This document shows, in pieces, positions 1 through 10,391 of a stretch of DNA of 64,000 bases. Source of the DNA: JBHFEI01 sp041928815 (GTDB taxonomy: Bacteria > Pseudomonadota > Alphaproteobacteria > Rhizobiales > Rhizobiaceae); NCBI RefSeq assembly GCF_041928815.1, contig NZ_JBHFEI010000001.1, forward strand, positions 516,721-580,720. Reading direction: 5' to 3'. Both the position numbers and the translations under genes were made by a program. The notes under the pieces are model-generated. The model searched no databases and was not told the origin of the DNA. It worked only from the letters and a program-made list of their open reading frames with translations. Every line of letters begins with the position of its first letter. Position 1 is the first letter of the stretch.

Positions 1-1076
<1,076 letters not shown>

Positions 1077-1097
1077 AACGACAACACGAAAACCGGA

Positions 1098-2009
1098 ATG
1101 ACGACCATGATCCGCTACGGCACCAACCCGATCGCCTGGAGCAATGACGACGACCAGACGATCGGCGCGCATCTGACGCTGGAGGACTGCCTGTCCGATT
1201 GCCGCACGATCGGCTTCGACGGTATCGAGAAAGGCCACAAGATGCCGACCGACCCGGAGACGCTGAAGCGGACACTCGCCGGCTACGGCCTCGTCTTCGT
1301 CTCCGGCTGGCATTCGACCAACCTTCTCGTCCATGACGTCGAGGCGGAGAAGAAGGCGATCCAGCCGCATCTCGACCTCCTCAAGCACAATGGCTGCACG
1401 GTCTGCATCGTCTGCGAGACCTCGAACGCCATCCACGGCAACGATGCCGCTTCACTTGTCGGCGACAAGCCGGTTCTGGAAGACGGGCGCTGGGAAAAAT
1501 TCGGCGCCGACCTCGAGGCGATCGCCGCCTATTGCGCCGACCAGGGGATCGACCTCGTCTACCATCACCACATGGGCACGATCGTCGAGACCGGCGCGGA
1601 GATCGACCGGCTGATGGCCCATACCGGGCCTGCGACCAAGCTGCTGCTCGACACGGGCCATGCCTGGTTCGGCGGCTCGGACCCGGCGGAACTGGCGCAG
1701 AAATACATGCACCGCGTCCGCCACATCCATGCGAAGAACGTGCGGCCGGCGATCCGGAAGGAGGTCGAGGAGCAGGGCCTTTCCTTCCTCGAGGGAGTGC
1801 GCCGCGGCGTCTTTACCGTTCCGGGCGACAGCGAGGGCGGCGTCGATTTCCTGCCCGTGCTGACGGTCGCGGCCGAACACGGCTATGACGGCTGGCTGGT
1901 GATCGAGGCCGAGCAGGACCCAGCCGTGCGCAATCCGCTGAAGTACCAGTCGATGGGCCTCGCCGCGCTGAAGGCCTTCGCCCGCGAGGCCGGGCTCGAC
2001 CGGGCCTGA
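1098..2009 (+). CDS. iolE: myo-inosose-2 dehydratase IolE
   Basis: A 303-residue xylose-isomerase-like TIM barrel that dehydrates 2-keto-myo-inositol to the diketone substrate of IolD. The N-terminus [16 protein letters not shown], the metal-ligand regions [13 protein letters not shown] and [12 protein letters not shown], and the late [10 protein letters not shown] are IolE hallmarks. Full length for the family. ATG at 1098 gives MTTM; the second ATG four codons in is an alternative start. It sits between iolD (21-base gap) and iolB (30-base gap), so all three should share one transcript. Confidence 0.95.
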   Translation: MTTMIRYGTNPIAWSNDDDQTIGAHLTLEDCLSDCRTIGFDGIEKGHKMPTDPETLKRTLAGYGLVFVSGWHSTNLLVHDVEAEKKAIQPHLDLLKHNGCTVCIVCETSNAIHGNDAASLVGDKPVLEDGRWEKFGADLEAIAAYCADQGIDLVYHHHMGTIVETGAEIDRLMAHTGPATKLLLDTGHAWFGGSDPAELAQKYMHRVRHIHAKNVRPAIRKEVEEQGLSFLEGVRRGVFTVPGDSEGGVDFLPVLTVAAEHGYDGWLVIEAEQDPAVRNPLKYQSMGLAALKAFAREAGLDRA

Positions 2010-2039
2010 CGCCCGTCGACGACAACAGGAGACCCCGCC

Positions 2040-2840
2040 ATGCCGAACCTTCTCGTCAAGCCCGCCGGCACGTCCGGCCGCGTGCACGACATCACGCCGG
2101 AGAGCGCCAGCTGGACCTATGTCGGCTTCGCCCTGGAACGGCTCGCCGCCGGTGCTGCGACCGGGGGATCGGAAGCGGCCCGCGAGACCTGCCTGGTGCT
2201 CGTCGCCGGCAAGGCGCGGATCGTGGTCGACGGCGTCGATCTCGGCGAACTCGGCGAGCGCATGACCCCGTTCGACGGCGCGCCGGCCGCGGTCTACGTG
2301 CCGCAGGGCAGCCGCTGGGAGGCGACCGCCGTGACCGATCTCGACCTCGCCGTCTGCACCGCGCCCGGCGCGGAGGGCTACGCGACCAAGGTGATCGCCC
2401 CCGGCACCCATCCGCAGATGACGCGCGGCAAGGCGACCAACACCCGCTACGTCACCAACATCATGCCGGAAGACGACGGCGCTGCCCATTCCCTCCTCGT
2501 CGTCGAGGTGATCACGCCCGGCGGGCACACCTCGTCCTATCCGCCGCACAAGCACGACGTCGACAACCTGCCGCATGAGAGCTTTCTCGAGGAGACCTAT
2601 TACCACCGGCTGAACCCGCCGCAGGGTTTCGCCATGCAGCGCGTCTATACCGACGACCGGGCGCTCGACGAGACGATGGCGGTCGAGGACGGCGACGTGT
2701 CGCTGGTGCCAGAGGGATACCATCCCGTCGCCGCCATCCATGGCTACGACCTCTATTATCTCAACGTCATGGCCGGTCCCGCGCGCGCCTGGAAATTCCA
2801 CAACGCCAAGGAACATGCCTGGCTTTTCACCGGCATCTGA
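2040..2840 (+). CDS. iolB: 5-deoxy-glucuronate isomerase IolB
   Basis: A 266-residue bicupin that isomerises 5-deoxy-glucuronate to 2-deoxy-5-keto-gluconate in inositol breakdown. The second cupin has the metal-binding set in SYPPHKHDVDN and EETYYHRLNP (His, His, Glu, His) and the C-terminal DLYYLNVMAGP typical of the family. An AGGAGA ribosome site precedes ATG 2040. It is the last iol gene visible; the next gene, AhpD-like, follows after 65 bases and may be read from the same transcript. Confidence 0.95.
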   Translation: MPNLLVKPAGTSGRVHDITPESASWTYVGFALERLAAGAATGGSEAARETCLVLVAGKARIVVDGVDLGELGERMTPFDGAPAAVYVPQGSRWEATAVTDLDLAVCTAPGAEGYATKVIAPGTHPQMTRGKATNTRYVTNIMPEDDGAAHSLLVVEVITPGGHTSSYPPHKHDVDNLPHESFLEETYYHRLNPPQGFAMQRVYTDDRALDETMAVEDGDVSLVPEGYHPVAAIHGYDLYYLNVMAGPARAWKFHNAKEHAWLFTGI

Positions 2841-2905
2841 GCCTGGCCTTGCGGCGGGCCGGGCGCCCGCCTAAAACCTGCCTGAAGAAACGGGAGGGCG
2901 AAGCC

Positions 2906-3310
2906 ATGGCGACGGTCAGACTGTGGAGCGACAAGGACGCGGCGGCCGATCCGGCGGTCGCTTCCGTCTTCGAGGACATCCGCGCGACGCGGAAATCCGA
3001 TTTCATCAACAATTTCTGGCGCGGTCTCGCCAACGATCCGGCGCTGCTGAAGCGCACCTGGGACGGGCTGAAGGCGGTGATGGCGACGGAAGGGGCGCTC
3101 GACCCGCTGGTGCGCGAGATGATCTATATCGCCGTGTCGACGGCAAACGGCTGCTCCTATTGCATCCACTCCCACACGGCGGCGGCCAAGGCACGCGGCA
3201 TGACCGGGGCGCAGCATGCGGAGCTTCTCGCGGTGATCGGGCTCGCCGGCCAGACGAACCACCTGGTCACCGCGATGCAGATCCCCGTCGACCCGGAATT
3301 TGAGGTCTGA
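2906..3310 (+). CDS. AhpD / carboxymuconolactone decarboxylase-like protein
   Basis: A 134-residue all-helical protein of the AhpD-CMD superfamily. The signature redox site is intact: an upstream Glu (VREMIYIAVS) followed by CSYCIHSH at about residues 76-83, the CxxCxxxH arrangement used for peroxide-linked disulfide chemistry. An upstream reading in the same frame is open, but ATG 2906 is chosen because GGGAGGGCGAAGCC precedes it at good spacing. Position right after iolB suggests co-transcription with the inositol operon, although a catabolic role is not shown. Substrate unknown. Confidence 0.8.
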   Translation: MATVRLWSDKDAAADPAVASVFEDIRATRKSDFINNFWRGLANDPALLKRTWDGLKAVMATEGALDPLVREMIYIAVSTANGCSYCIHSHTAAAKARGMTGAQHAELLAVIGLAGQTNHLVTAMQIPVDPEFEV

Positions 3311-3328
3311 CGGGGCAGAAGGTCTGGG

Positions 3329-3838
3329 TCAGTTGACCGGGTTCAGCGTCATCGAGGTGCCGGTCGCGGCAACGTTGAGGCCGAGCTGGCCGGTGACGCT
3401 CACCGTCTGGAGCTGGATCGAGCCGGCCGTGCCGCCGACGAGGATGTTGGCACCGATGCCGGCGCCGAGCGTCGCTTCCGCCGTTGCGCCCTGGTAGACG
3501 CCGCCGAGCGAGCCGCGATGGTAGCCGGCGGTCGGGGCGAGCACCGCCCAGAGCATACGGCCCTCGGTGGTGAAGCCGAGATCGACGCCCATCTTGCGGA
3601 TCGCGCCGGTATAGGCGTCCTGAACGGGCCCGCGCGCGGTCTTGCGGAAGACGCAGTCCACTTCCTTGGCGGAGCCCAGCACATAGCCGGCACCGCCGCC
3701 GACGGCGCAATCGAGATAGCCGATGCGCACGCCATTGCGCTCGTCCGGCTCGCGGTCCCTGTAGGCGGGATCGGCGGCAAAGGCGTGGGTGGCGGCAAGG
3801 GTCATGGCGGCCGCGGCAAGGGCAAGGGTTTTCTTCAT
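3329..3838 (-). CDS. DUF992 family exported protein
   Basis: A 169-residue protein with a clean signal peptide (MKKTLALAAAAMTLAATHAFA) followed by a DUF992 domain: YLDCAVGGGAGYVLGS, VDCVFRKTARGPVQDAYTGAIRKMG and a glycine-rich C-terminal half. DUF992 proteins are periplasmic or secreted alphaproteobacterial proteins of unknown function. Upstream in-frame codons to 3985 exist, but the signal peptide and a GGAGAGC ribosome site fix the start at 3838. It converges on the AhpD-like gene with an 18-base gap. Confidence 0.85.
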   Translation of the reverse strand: MKKTLALAAAAMTLAATHAFAADPAYRDREPDERNGVRIGYLDCAVGGGAGYVLGSAKEVDCVFRKTARGPVQDAYTGAIRKMGVDLGFTTEGRMLWAVLAPTAGYHRGSLGGVYQGATAEATLGAGIGANILVGGTAGSIQLQTVSVTGQLGLNVAATGTSMTLNPVN

Positions 3839-4121
3839 GATGCTCTCCTGATCGGGGCGGGCCTCGTGCGACGGGCCCTTGGGGTTCAACGACAGAGATA
3901 ACGCATGGTGCGGCAAATCGATCCTGAGCGGGGGGCCTGCCGGCCGCGACGGAGGATCGACTGCCTGCCATTCCCGTCTCTTCACGGTCCTTTAAGACTT
4001 TTCAGCGGCGAGGCAGAACATCTCCGGCGGCCATTCCCGCCGCTCATGGGGCGATGACGAAACGCGATTTGCCTCGCGGTGCCCGAACCTCCATGATGCG
4101 GCGACGACAAGGGAGACGACC

Positions 4122-5309
4122 GTGAGCGACATGCAAGAATTTTCCTGGAGCGACCCGTTCCTGTTCGAGGACCAGCTTTCGGAGGAGGAGCGGATGATCC
4201 GCGACACGGCGGCCGCCTTCGCCGACGCCGAGCTGATGCCGCGGGTGGCCGATGCCTACATGGAGGAGGCGACCGATCCGGCACTCTTCCGGCTGATGGG
4301 CAAGGCCGGCCTCCTCGGCCTCACGCTGCCGGAGGACTACGGCGCGGCGGGCGCCAATTACGTCTCCTACGGGCTCGTCGCGCGCGAGATCGAACGGATC
4401 GATTCGGGCTACCGTTCGATGATGAGCGTGCAGAGCTCGCTGGTCGCCTATCCGATCTTCGCCTATGGCTCGGACGAACAGCGCAGGCGCTACCTGCCGG
4501 GCCTCGTCTCCGGCGAACTGATCGGCTGTTTCGGGCTCACCGAACCCGATGCCGGATCGGATCCCGGCGGCATGAAGACGCGGGCGGAAAAGATCGAGGG
4601 CGGCTACCGCCTGCGCGGCTCGAAAATGTGGATCTCCAACGCGCCGATCGCCGATGTCTTCGTCGTCTGGGCGAAATCCGAGGCGCATGACGGCAAGATC
4701 CGCGGCTTCGTGCTGGAAAAGGGCATGAAGGGGCTGAGCGCGCCGAAAATCGGCGGCAAGCTCAGCCTGCGCGCCTCGATCACCGGAGAGATCGTGCTCG
4801 ACGGCGTCGAGGTGACGGAGGATGCGCTGCTGCCGGGCGTCTCCGGCCTCAAGGGTCCGTTCGGCTGCCTCAACCGGGCCCGCTACGGCATTTCCTGGGG
4901 GGTGATGGGAGCGGCGGAGGATTGCTGGCACCGTGCGCGGTCCTACGGCCTCGACCGCGTCCAGTTCGGCAAGCCGCTCGCCGGCACGCAGCTCTTCCAG
5001 AAGAAGCTCGCCGACATGCAGACGGAGATCGCGCTCGGCCTGCAGGCGTCGTTGCGCGTCGGCCGGCTGATGGACGAGCACCGCTTCGCCCCGGAGATGA
5101 TCTCGCTCGTCAAGCGCAACAATTGCGGCAAGGCGCTCGACGTCGCGCGCCAGGCCCGCGACATGCATGGCGGCAACGGCATCCAGATCGAATACCACGT
5201 CATGCGCCACGCGCAGAACCTGGAGACGGTCAACACCTATGAGGGGACGCACGACGTGCACGCGCTGATCCTCGGCCGCGCCCAGACCGGGCTTCAGGCC
5301 TTCATGTAA
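4122..5309 (+). CDS. gcdH: glutaryl-CoA dehydrogenase
   Basis: A 395-residue FAD acyl-CoA dehydrogenase that oxidises and decarboxylates glutaryl-CoA to crotonyl-CoA in lysine, tryptophan and aromatic breakdown. Marks are the Arg region [12 protein letters not shown], the flavin segment [29 protein letters not shown], the helix [18 protein letters not shown], and the catalytic Glu in [17 protein letters not shown]; this set separates GcdH from other acyl-CoA dehydrogenases. GTG start at 4122 after GGGAGACGACC. It is a single-gene unit closed by the perfect hairpin just downstream. Confidence 0.93.
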   Translation: MSDMQEFSWSDPFLFEDQLSEEERMIRDTAAAFADAELMPRVADAYMEEATDPALFRLMGKAGLLGLTLPEDYGAAGANYVSYGLVAREIERIDSGYRSMMSVQSSLVAYPIFAYGSDEQRRRYLPGLVSGELIGCFGLTEPDAGSDPGGMKTRAEKIEGGYRLRGSKMWISNAPIADVFVVWAKSEAHDGKIRGFVLEKGMKGLSAPKIGGKLSLRASITGEIVLDGVEVTEDALLPGVSGLKGPFGCLNRARYGISWGVMGAAEDCWHRARSYGLDRVQFGKPLAGTQLFQKKLADMQTEIALGLQASLRVGRLMDEHRFAPEMISLVKRNNCGKALDVARQARDMHGGNGIQIEYHVMRHAQNLETVNTYEGTHDVHALILGRAQTGLQAFM

Positions 5310-5329
5310 GCGCGGGACGACCGTCAGAC

Positions 5330-5362
5330 GAAAACGCCCGCGTCGACGACGCGGGCGTTTTC
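5330..5362. terminator. bidirectional intrinsic terminator
   Basis: A perfect 15-base inverted repeat (GAAAACGCCCGCGTC and its complement) with a 3-base loop. The outer A/T edges supply a U tract in both directions. It ends gcdH on the plus strand and the convergent DUF1127 gene on the minus strand. Confidence 0.9.
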
Positions 5363-5384
5363 GAACTCGGTACCGGATATCGAA

Positions 5385-5531
5385 TCAGCGCGCGGCGGCG
5401 AGACGAGCAACCGAATGGATGTCGGCGCGGGCAAGGCCGAGGTCGCTGAGTTCGCGGGCGGACATGCGGTTCAGCTCGTTGACGGTCTGACGATACTTGC
5501 GCCAGGCATTGAAAGAGCGGGCGACGTTCAT
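5385..5531 (-). CDS. DUF1127 small protein (YjiS-like)
   Basis: A 48-residue, arginine-rich protein: MNVARSFNAWRKYRQTVNEL followed by SARELSDLGLARADIHSVA. This is the compact DUF1127 pattern (LxxLsxreLxDiGlsRxdI). Family members in Agrobacterium and relatives affect phosphate, carbon and RNA metabolism, probably by binding RNA or partner proteins. A GAAAGGGGATCATC stretch precedes the ATG. It is monocistronic, with the bidirectional terminator 22 bases past its stop. Confidence 0.88.
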   Translation of the reverse strand: MNVARSFNAWRKYRQTVNELNRMSARELSDLGLARADIHSVARLAAAR

Positions 5532-5682
5532 GATGATCCCCTTTCCTGAGGGTGTCTGACGTCGGCTGCCTCTGTCGGCCCCGGCGTCGTTTCGATGGGT
5601 GGAAGATAGGGTTTTCCGCCCCGTCGCAACAGCGCCGATCCGTCAGGTCAGGCATGCGTTTCACGCAGCCGTCGCAGACGCC

Positions 5683-5823
5683 TTACTCGTCGTCGATGAG
5701 CACGCGGGCGGCCGCGCCGTCCATGTCCTCGTATTGCCCGGCCTTCAGCGCCCAGACGAAGGCGGCGAGCCCGAGACCGCCAAGGAAGAGGGCGATCGGC
5801 AGGAGATAGAGCAGCGTTTCCAT
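5683..5823 (-). CDS. ccoS: cbb3 oxidase maturation protein CcoS
   Basis: A 46-residue membrane protein: one N-terminal transmembrane segment (METLLYLLPIALFLGGLGLA) then KAGQYEDMDGAAARVLIDDE, the standard CcoS tail with the aromatic/acidic QYEDxxG motif. CcoS is needed to put haem and copper into CcoN. Its ATG shares one base with the ccoI stop (TGATG), so it is translated by coupling as the last gene of ccoGHIS. Confidence 0.92.
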   Translation of the reverse strand: METLLYLLPIALFLGGLGLAAFVWALKAGQYEDMDGAAARVLIDDE

Positions 5824-8090
5824 CAGGGGGTCACCGGTCTCACGCGGAAAGGAAGGCGGAAGGGAAGACGGAAAATTCGCCGCCGTGCCGTGGCGCGTTC
5901 CATCGGGCCGAGGCGCAGCGCGTTGCCGATGACGATCAGCGACGAACCGGACATGGCGATCGCGGCGATCAGCGGCGTGACATGGCCGAGGATGGCGATC
6001 GGTACGGCGATGAGATTGTAGCCGATGGCAAGGGCGAAGTTCTGGCGGATCAGCCGGTCGGCCTGCCGCGCGATGCGGTGCGCGAAGGGAACGGCGGCGA
6101 GCCCCTCATGCAGGAAGATGAAATCGGCGGCGTTGCGGCCGATGTCGGCGGCGGAGGCCGGCGCCATCGACACATGCGCCGCCATCATCGCCGGCGCGTC
6201 GTTGAGCCCGTCGCCGACCATCAGCGGATGGCGGCCTTCTGCCTTCAGCGCGGCAAGGCGGGCGACCTTGTCGGCCGGCAGCACCCCCGCCCCCAGCCTC
6301 TCGATGCCAAGCGCCGCGGCCACGGCTTCGACGGCCGTCGCCCTGTCGCCCGAAAGGATCTCCACCGGCAGGCCCTGCCCGCGCAGCGCCGCCACCGCCT
6401 CGCCCGCCTGCGGCCGAAGCGCGTCGACGAAGTCGAAGCGCTGCATCACCACGCCGTCGCGCGACAGCACGGTGCCGCCCTCGCCCGCCTCCGACGGCGC
6501 CGCCCAGCTTGCGCGGCCGAGGCGCCAGAGGCTGCCGTCCTTCGCCGCCTCGACGCCGAGGCCTGAAAATTCCCGCGTCGCCTCCAGCGCCAGGCCGGCC
6601 GGCGCCTCCTCGGCGAAGGCGGTGGTGATCGCGCGCGAGAAGGGATGGCGCGAGGCGCGCGAAAGCGCGAGCGCCATGCCGCGGGTCCCGGCCGGGGCGG
6701 GGCTCGCCGCGGCGAGGACCGGATGGCCGGTGGTCAGCGTGCCGGTCTTGTCGAAGACGACGGCATCGATCTCGGCCAGCCGCTCCAGCGCCGATCCGTC
6801 CTTCATCATCACGCCCGCCTCGAACAGGCGCCTGGCGGCGACCACCTGCACGATCGGAACCGCGAGGCCGAGCGCGCAGGGGCAGGTGATGATCAGCACG
6901 GCGGTGGCGACTGTGATCGAATGATGCCAGTCGCCGGTGGCGACCATCCAGCCGACGAAGCTCGCCAGCGCCGTCAGGTGCACGACCGGCGAATAGAGCG
7001 CCGAGGCGCGGTCGGCGATCCGGCGATAGGTGCCCCGCCCCTCCTCGGCCGCGGCCATCAGTGCGACCATTTCGGCGAGGAAAGAGTCGCTTGCGGCGGC
7101 GGTGGCGCGAACGACGAGGGGCGCGGTCAGGTTGAGGGTGCCGGCCAGCACGGTGTTTCCCGGGCCGATCGCCTGCGGCGCGCTTTCACCGGTCGCAAGC
7201 GAGGCATCGAGATCGGAGACGCCCTCGACCACCGTCGCGTTCACGGGAATGCGGTCGCCGCGCGCGATGAACAGGTCCATGCCCGGCCGGATGTCGGGCA
7301 GCGGCAGGTAGTCGCGCGCGCCGTCCGGACCGATGCGCACGGCGCCGCGCGGCGACAGGCGCACGAGGCCGCTGACGGCGGCGCGCGCCCGGTCGCCCAT
7401 CACATGGTCGAGGGTGCGCCCGATCAGCAGGAAGAAGAGCAGCGAGACGGAGGCATCGAAATAGGCATGCGCCCCATGAGTGATCGTCTCGTAGAGGCTG
7501 GTGAGATAGGCGAGCGACACACCGATGGCGATCGGCACGTCCATGTTCATCCGCCCGTTCTTCAGCGCGTTCCAGGCCGAGCGGAAATAGATGCGGCCGG
7601 CAAAGGCGATCACCGGGATCGCCACCAGCGCCGAGATCCAGTGGAAGAGATCGCGGGTGGCCCCGTCCGCCCCGGCCCAGACGGAGACGGAGAGCAGCAT
7701 GATGTTGCCGGTGGCAAAGCCCGAGACGGCGACGGCGAGGATGAGCTCCGAGAGCGTCCGGTCCTTCGCGGATGCCGGATCGTCGGCAAGGTGCGAGGCA
7801 TAGCCGAGGCTTGCCAGCCGCGCCACCATCGGGGGCACGGCCTCGCCGGTCCAGGCGACCCGCACCCGCTTCGTCGAAAGGTTGACGCGGGCCGAGCGGA
7901 CGCCGTCGAGCGCGGCGAGCGCCCGCTCGATCGTGCGCATGCAGTCGGCGCAATGCATGGCGGGGACGGAAAGGTCGGTCTGGAGCAGCCCGTCGCCGAG
8001 CAGGCGGCTCGACAGGCGGACCTCCTCGGCCGAAGGGCCGGCCGGTTCCGCATCCGCGCCCAGGCCGGCAACGGCGGCACAGCAGCTCAT
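5823..8090 (-). CDS. ccoI: copper-exporting P1B-type ATPase CcoI (FixI)
   Basis: A 755-residue heavy-metal ATPase that supplies copper for the cbb3 oxidase. From the N-terminus: a soft-metal domain with MHCADC, transmembrane helices, the phosphatase motif LATGES, the ion site CPC in ITCPCALGLAVP, the phosphorylation site DKTGTLT, the HP motif in SRHPFSRAI, and VGDGLNDAP. The start MSCCAAVAGLG overlaps the ccoH stop in ATGA, which fixes 8090; longer in-frame upstream sequence is only read-through of ccoH. Second to last gene of ccoGHIS. Confidence 0.95.
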   Translation of the reverse strand: MSCCAAVAGLGADAEPAGPSAEEVRLSSRLLGDGLLQTDLSVPAMHCADCMRTIERALAALDGVRSARVNLSTKRVRVAWTGEAVPPMVARLASLGYASHLADDPASAKDRTLSELILAVAVSGFATGNIMLLSVSVWAGADGATRDLFHWISALVAIPVIAFAGRIYFRSAWNALKNGRMNMDVPIAIGVSLAYLTSLYETITHGAHAYFDASVSLLFFLLIGRTLDHVMGDRARAAVSGLVRLSPRGAVRIGPDGARDYLPLPDIRPGMDLFIARGDRIPVNATVVEGVSDLDASLATGESAPQAIGPGNTVLAGTLNLTAPLVVRATAAASDSFLAEMVALMAAAEEGRGTYRRIADRASALYSPVVHLTALASFVGWMVATGDWHHSITVATAVLIITCPCALGLAVPIVQVVAARRLFEAGVMMKDGSALERLAEIDAVVFDKTGTLTTGHPVLAAASPAPAGTRGMALALSRASRHPFSRAITTAFAEEAPAGLALEATREFSGLGVEAAKDGSLWRLGRASWAAPSEAGEGGTVLSRDGVVMQRFDFVDALRPQAGEAVAALRGQGLPVEILSGDRATAVEAVAAALGIERLGAGVLPADKVARLAALKAEGRHPLMVGDGLNDAPAMMAAHVSMAPASAADIGRNAADFIFLHEGLAAVPFAHRIARQADRLIRQNFALAIGYNLIAVPIAILGHVTPLIAAIAMSGSSLIVIGNALRLGPMERATARRRIFRLPFRLPFRVRPVTP

Positions 8091-8584
8091 TGCATCTCTC
8101 CATGGACGACGGTGATGCGCTTCACCTCGCGATAGGGGTCGGCGCGGCCGGCATCGGCGACGATCTCGACGCTCCAGGCACCGTCGCGCACCGGGTGATC
8201 GGCCTCGAACCGGCCGGCGCCGACGGGCGAGAGCGTCACCTGCCAGTCGGCCGCCTCGAAGGCGGGATGGCGGAAGGTCATGCTGACGCCGAGAAGCGGC
8301 ACCGGCCGGCCGTCGCGATCGCTGAGGCCGTAGCCGATGCGGTCGCCGCCGAGCTCCAGCCTGCCGGTCCAGTCGAGGGCGATCTGGGCGTGTGCCCGCC
8401 GCATCTTCTCGTCGAAGGACTGGCCGGCGACATAGCTGTTGGCGACGACGAGGCCGCTCCAGGTCATGCCGGCCAGGCGCGCCATGGTCAGGTTGACGGC
8501 GATGACGACGCCGAAGAAGGCGATCATGATCATCAGCATATGCCGGCCGGTGAACGGGGCGGCGGGAGGGACGGATCGGGTCAT
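8087..8584 (-). CDS. ccoH: cbb3 oxidase assembly protein CcoH (FixH)
   Basis: A 165-residue FixH protein with one N-terminal membrane helix (MLMIMIAFFGVVIAVNLTMA) and a periplasmic domain containing SGLVVANSYVAGQSFDE and the GxGRFEADHPVRDGAW stretch. CcoH stabilises cbb3 intermediates during assembly. Overlaps ccoG at the 5' end and ccoI at the 3' end by four bases each, showing translational coupling through the operon. Confidence 0.93.
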   Translation of the reverse strand: MTRSVPPAAPFTGRHMLMIMIAFFGVVIAVNLTMARLAGMTWSGLVVANSYVAGQSFDEKMRRAHAQIALDWTGRLELGGDRIGYGLSDRDGRPVPLLGVSMTFRHPAFEAADWQVTLSPVGAGRFEADHPVRDGAWSVEIVADAGRADPYREVKRITVVHGEMQ

Positions 8585-10170
8585 GGCTGGGTCTCCGGGG
8601 CATTGAAGGTGGCGCGGTAGTCGGCCGCCTCGCCGGTCTTCGGGTCGCTGACATGGAAGGTGAGGTCGCGCGGGCTGCCGGCGAGGTTTTCCCGCGCGGT
8701 ATGGACAAAGACCTTCAGCGTCTTCAGCCGGTCGGGTTCGAGCCGAAGCGTCACGGCGTTGTCGGCGTCGACGTCGCTGCCCGTCACCGCCATCCGCGCG
8801 CCGGGGAAGGCGGCGTCGAGGCGAAGCTCCACGTCGCGCGGCTCCGGCACCATGTTGAGCAGCTTGACGGTGTAGCCGTTGCGGATCGCCCCGTCGGACA
8901 GCACGACGAACTGGGGATTGCGATCATGCAGGATGCTGATTTCCAGCCGGTCGCGTAGCATCAGCGCCACGAGCATCGCGACGCCGATCGCCGCCCAGAC
9001 GCCGAAATAGAGCGCCGTGCGGACGCGGAAGAGCTTCTTCAGGCTGAAATGGGCGAGCCTGCCGGAGAGGGTGCCGTCGGCATTGCGCACGCGCGCCGGA
9101 TCGATCGGGACCGATCCGCCGCCGGTCGCGAGCGCCATGTTGGCGTTGTAGTCCGTCAGCGTCGCATAGCTGATCAGACCGCGCTCCCTGCCGATCTTTC
9201 CCATCACGTCGTCGCAGGCGTCGATGCAGAGCGCGCAGGTGATGCATTCGAGCTGCTGGCCGTCGCGGATGTCGATGCCCATCGGGCAGACGGCGACGCA
9301 GGCATTGCAGTCGACACAGTCGCCGACGCTCGCCCCGCTTGCCGCCGCGCGCTTGGCATGGCGGTTGCGCGGCTCGCCGCGCCAGTCGTTGTATGTGACG
9401 GTCAGCGAATTCTCGTCGAGCATCGCCGCCTGGATGCGCGGCCATGGGCACATGTAGGTGCAGACCTGCTCGCGCATCAGCCCGCCGAACGTGTAGGTGG
9501 TCGCCGTCAGGATGGCGATGGTGGCATAGGCGACGGGCGCGGCGCTCCCGGTGACGAGATCGGCGGCGAGCGTCGGGGCGTCGGCGAAATAGAAGACCCA
9601 GGCACCGCCGGTCAGCACCGCGATGACGAGCCAGATCGCGTGCTTTTCCAGCCGCAGGCGAAGCTTTTGCAGCGACCACGGCGCGGCATCCAGCTTGATG
9701 CGCGCATTGCGGTCGCCCTCGATGAAGCGCTCGACCACGAGGAACAGATCGACCCACACGGTCTGCGGACAGGTGTAGCCGCACCAGGCGCGGCCGACCG
9801 TCGAGGTGACGAGGAAGAGACCGATGCCGGCCATCACCAGAAGGCCGGCGACATAGATGAATTCCTGCGGCCAGATCTCGATGAAGAAGAAATAGAAGCG
9901 CCGGTTGGCGAGATCGACCAGCACCGCCTGGTCGGGGGCGAAGGGGCCGCGGTCGAAGCGCAGCCACGGCACGAGATAGTAGATGCCGAGCGTGATCGCC
10001 ATGACGATCCACTTGAACCTGCGGAAGGCGCCTGCCGCCCGGCGGGGGAAGATCTTCCGGCGCTTTGCATAGAGCGGGCTGCGCCGCGCGGCGGAATTGA
10101 CGGCCTCGGCGTCGAGCTTCGTGATCTCTGGTCCCGCGATCTCTGGCCCGGCGATCTCTGTTTGCTGCAT
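8581..10170 (-). CDS. ccoG: cytochrome c oxidase accessory protein CcoG (FixG)
   Basis: A 529-residue polyferredoxin-like membrane protein, now known as a cupric reductase for cbb3 copper loading. It has several membrane helices, conserved Cys pairs (WCGYTCPQTVW, CTYMCPWPRIQ) and two ferredoxin clusters (CVDCNACVAVCPMGIDIRDG and CITCALCIDACD), then a C-terminal Ig-like FixG domain. ATG 10170 is preferred over ATG 10188 because CCGGAG lies six bases before it. First gene of ccoGHIS, 84 bases downstream of a perfect FNR-type box. Confidence 0.94.
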   Translation of the reverse strand: MQQTEIAGPEIAGPEITKLDAEAVNSAARRSPLYAKRRKIFPRRAAGAFRRFKWIVMAITLGIYYLVPWLRFDRGPFAPDQAVLVDLANRRFYFFFIEIWPQEFIYVAGLLVMAGIGLFLVTSTVGRAWCGYTCPQTVWVDLFLVVERFIEGDRNARIKLDAAPWSLQKLRLRLEKHAIWLVIAVLTGGAWVFYFADAPTLAADLVTGSAAPVAYATIAILTATTYTFGGLMREQVCTYMCPWPRIQAAMLDENSLTVTYNDWRGEPRNRHAKRAAASGASVGDCVDCNACVAVCPMGIDIRDGQQLECITCALCIDACDDVMGKIGRERGLISYATLTDYNANMALATGGGSVPIDPARVRNADGTLSGRLAHFSLKKLFRVRTALYFGVWAAIGVAMLVALMLRDRLEISILHDRNPQFVVLSDGAIRNGYTVKLLNMVPEPRDVELRLDAAFPGARMAVTGSDVDADNAVTLRLEPDRLKTLKVFVHTARENLAGSPRDLTFHVSDPKTGEAADYRATFNAPETQP

Positions 10171-10253
10171 GGGGAACTCCGGCGGCATTCGGCCGCGTTC
10201 GGACAGCGGCGATCATCTCGGCGCCACACTGCCGGACGGCGCGGGCCGCCGCC

Positions 10254-10267
10254 TTGATCGAGATCAA
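10254..10267 (-). promoter_or_regulatory. FNR/FixK-type box upstream of ccoGHIS
   Basis: TTGATCGAGATCAA is a perfect TTGAT-N4-ATCAA palindrome. It lies 84 bases before the ccoG start in the only intergenic gap of the locus and should activate ccoGHIS at low oxygen through FnrN (14415-15149) or a FixK protein. Confidence 0.88.
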
Positions 10268-10273
10268 GCGACA

Positions 10274-10307
10274 ACGCCGCCCTGGGCCTGATGGGCCCGG
10301 GCGGCGT
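10274..10307 (-). terminator. stem-loop after ccoNOQP
   Basis: Inverted repeat ACGCCGCCC ... GGGCGGCGT extended inward by a GGG/CCC step across one bulged base. It sits 85 bases beyond the ccoP stop and just upstream of the ccoG operator. Only a short, interrupted T tract follows on the minus strand, so termination may be incomplete. Confidence 0.5.
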
Positions 10308-10391
10308 CGCCCCCTCCCCGAACGCCGTTCCGGCACGGCCGCGCCGCGACCCTGGCTCTCGGAACGGCATCGGAACCGGATGCCTTTCGGT

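Noticed and set aside
1452..2816. A 454-codon minus-strand open frame across iolE and iolB
   Set aside because: The plus-strand proteins match IolE and IolB end to end, so this is a shadow.
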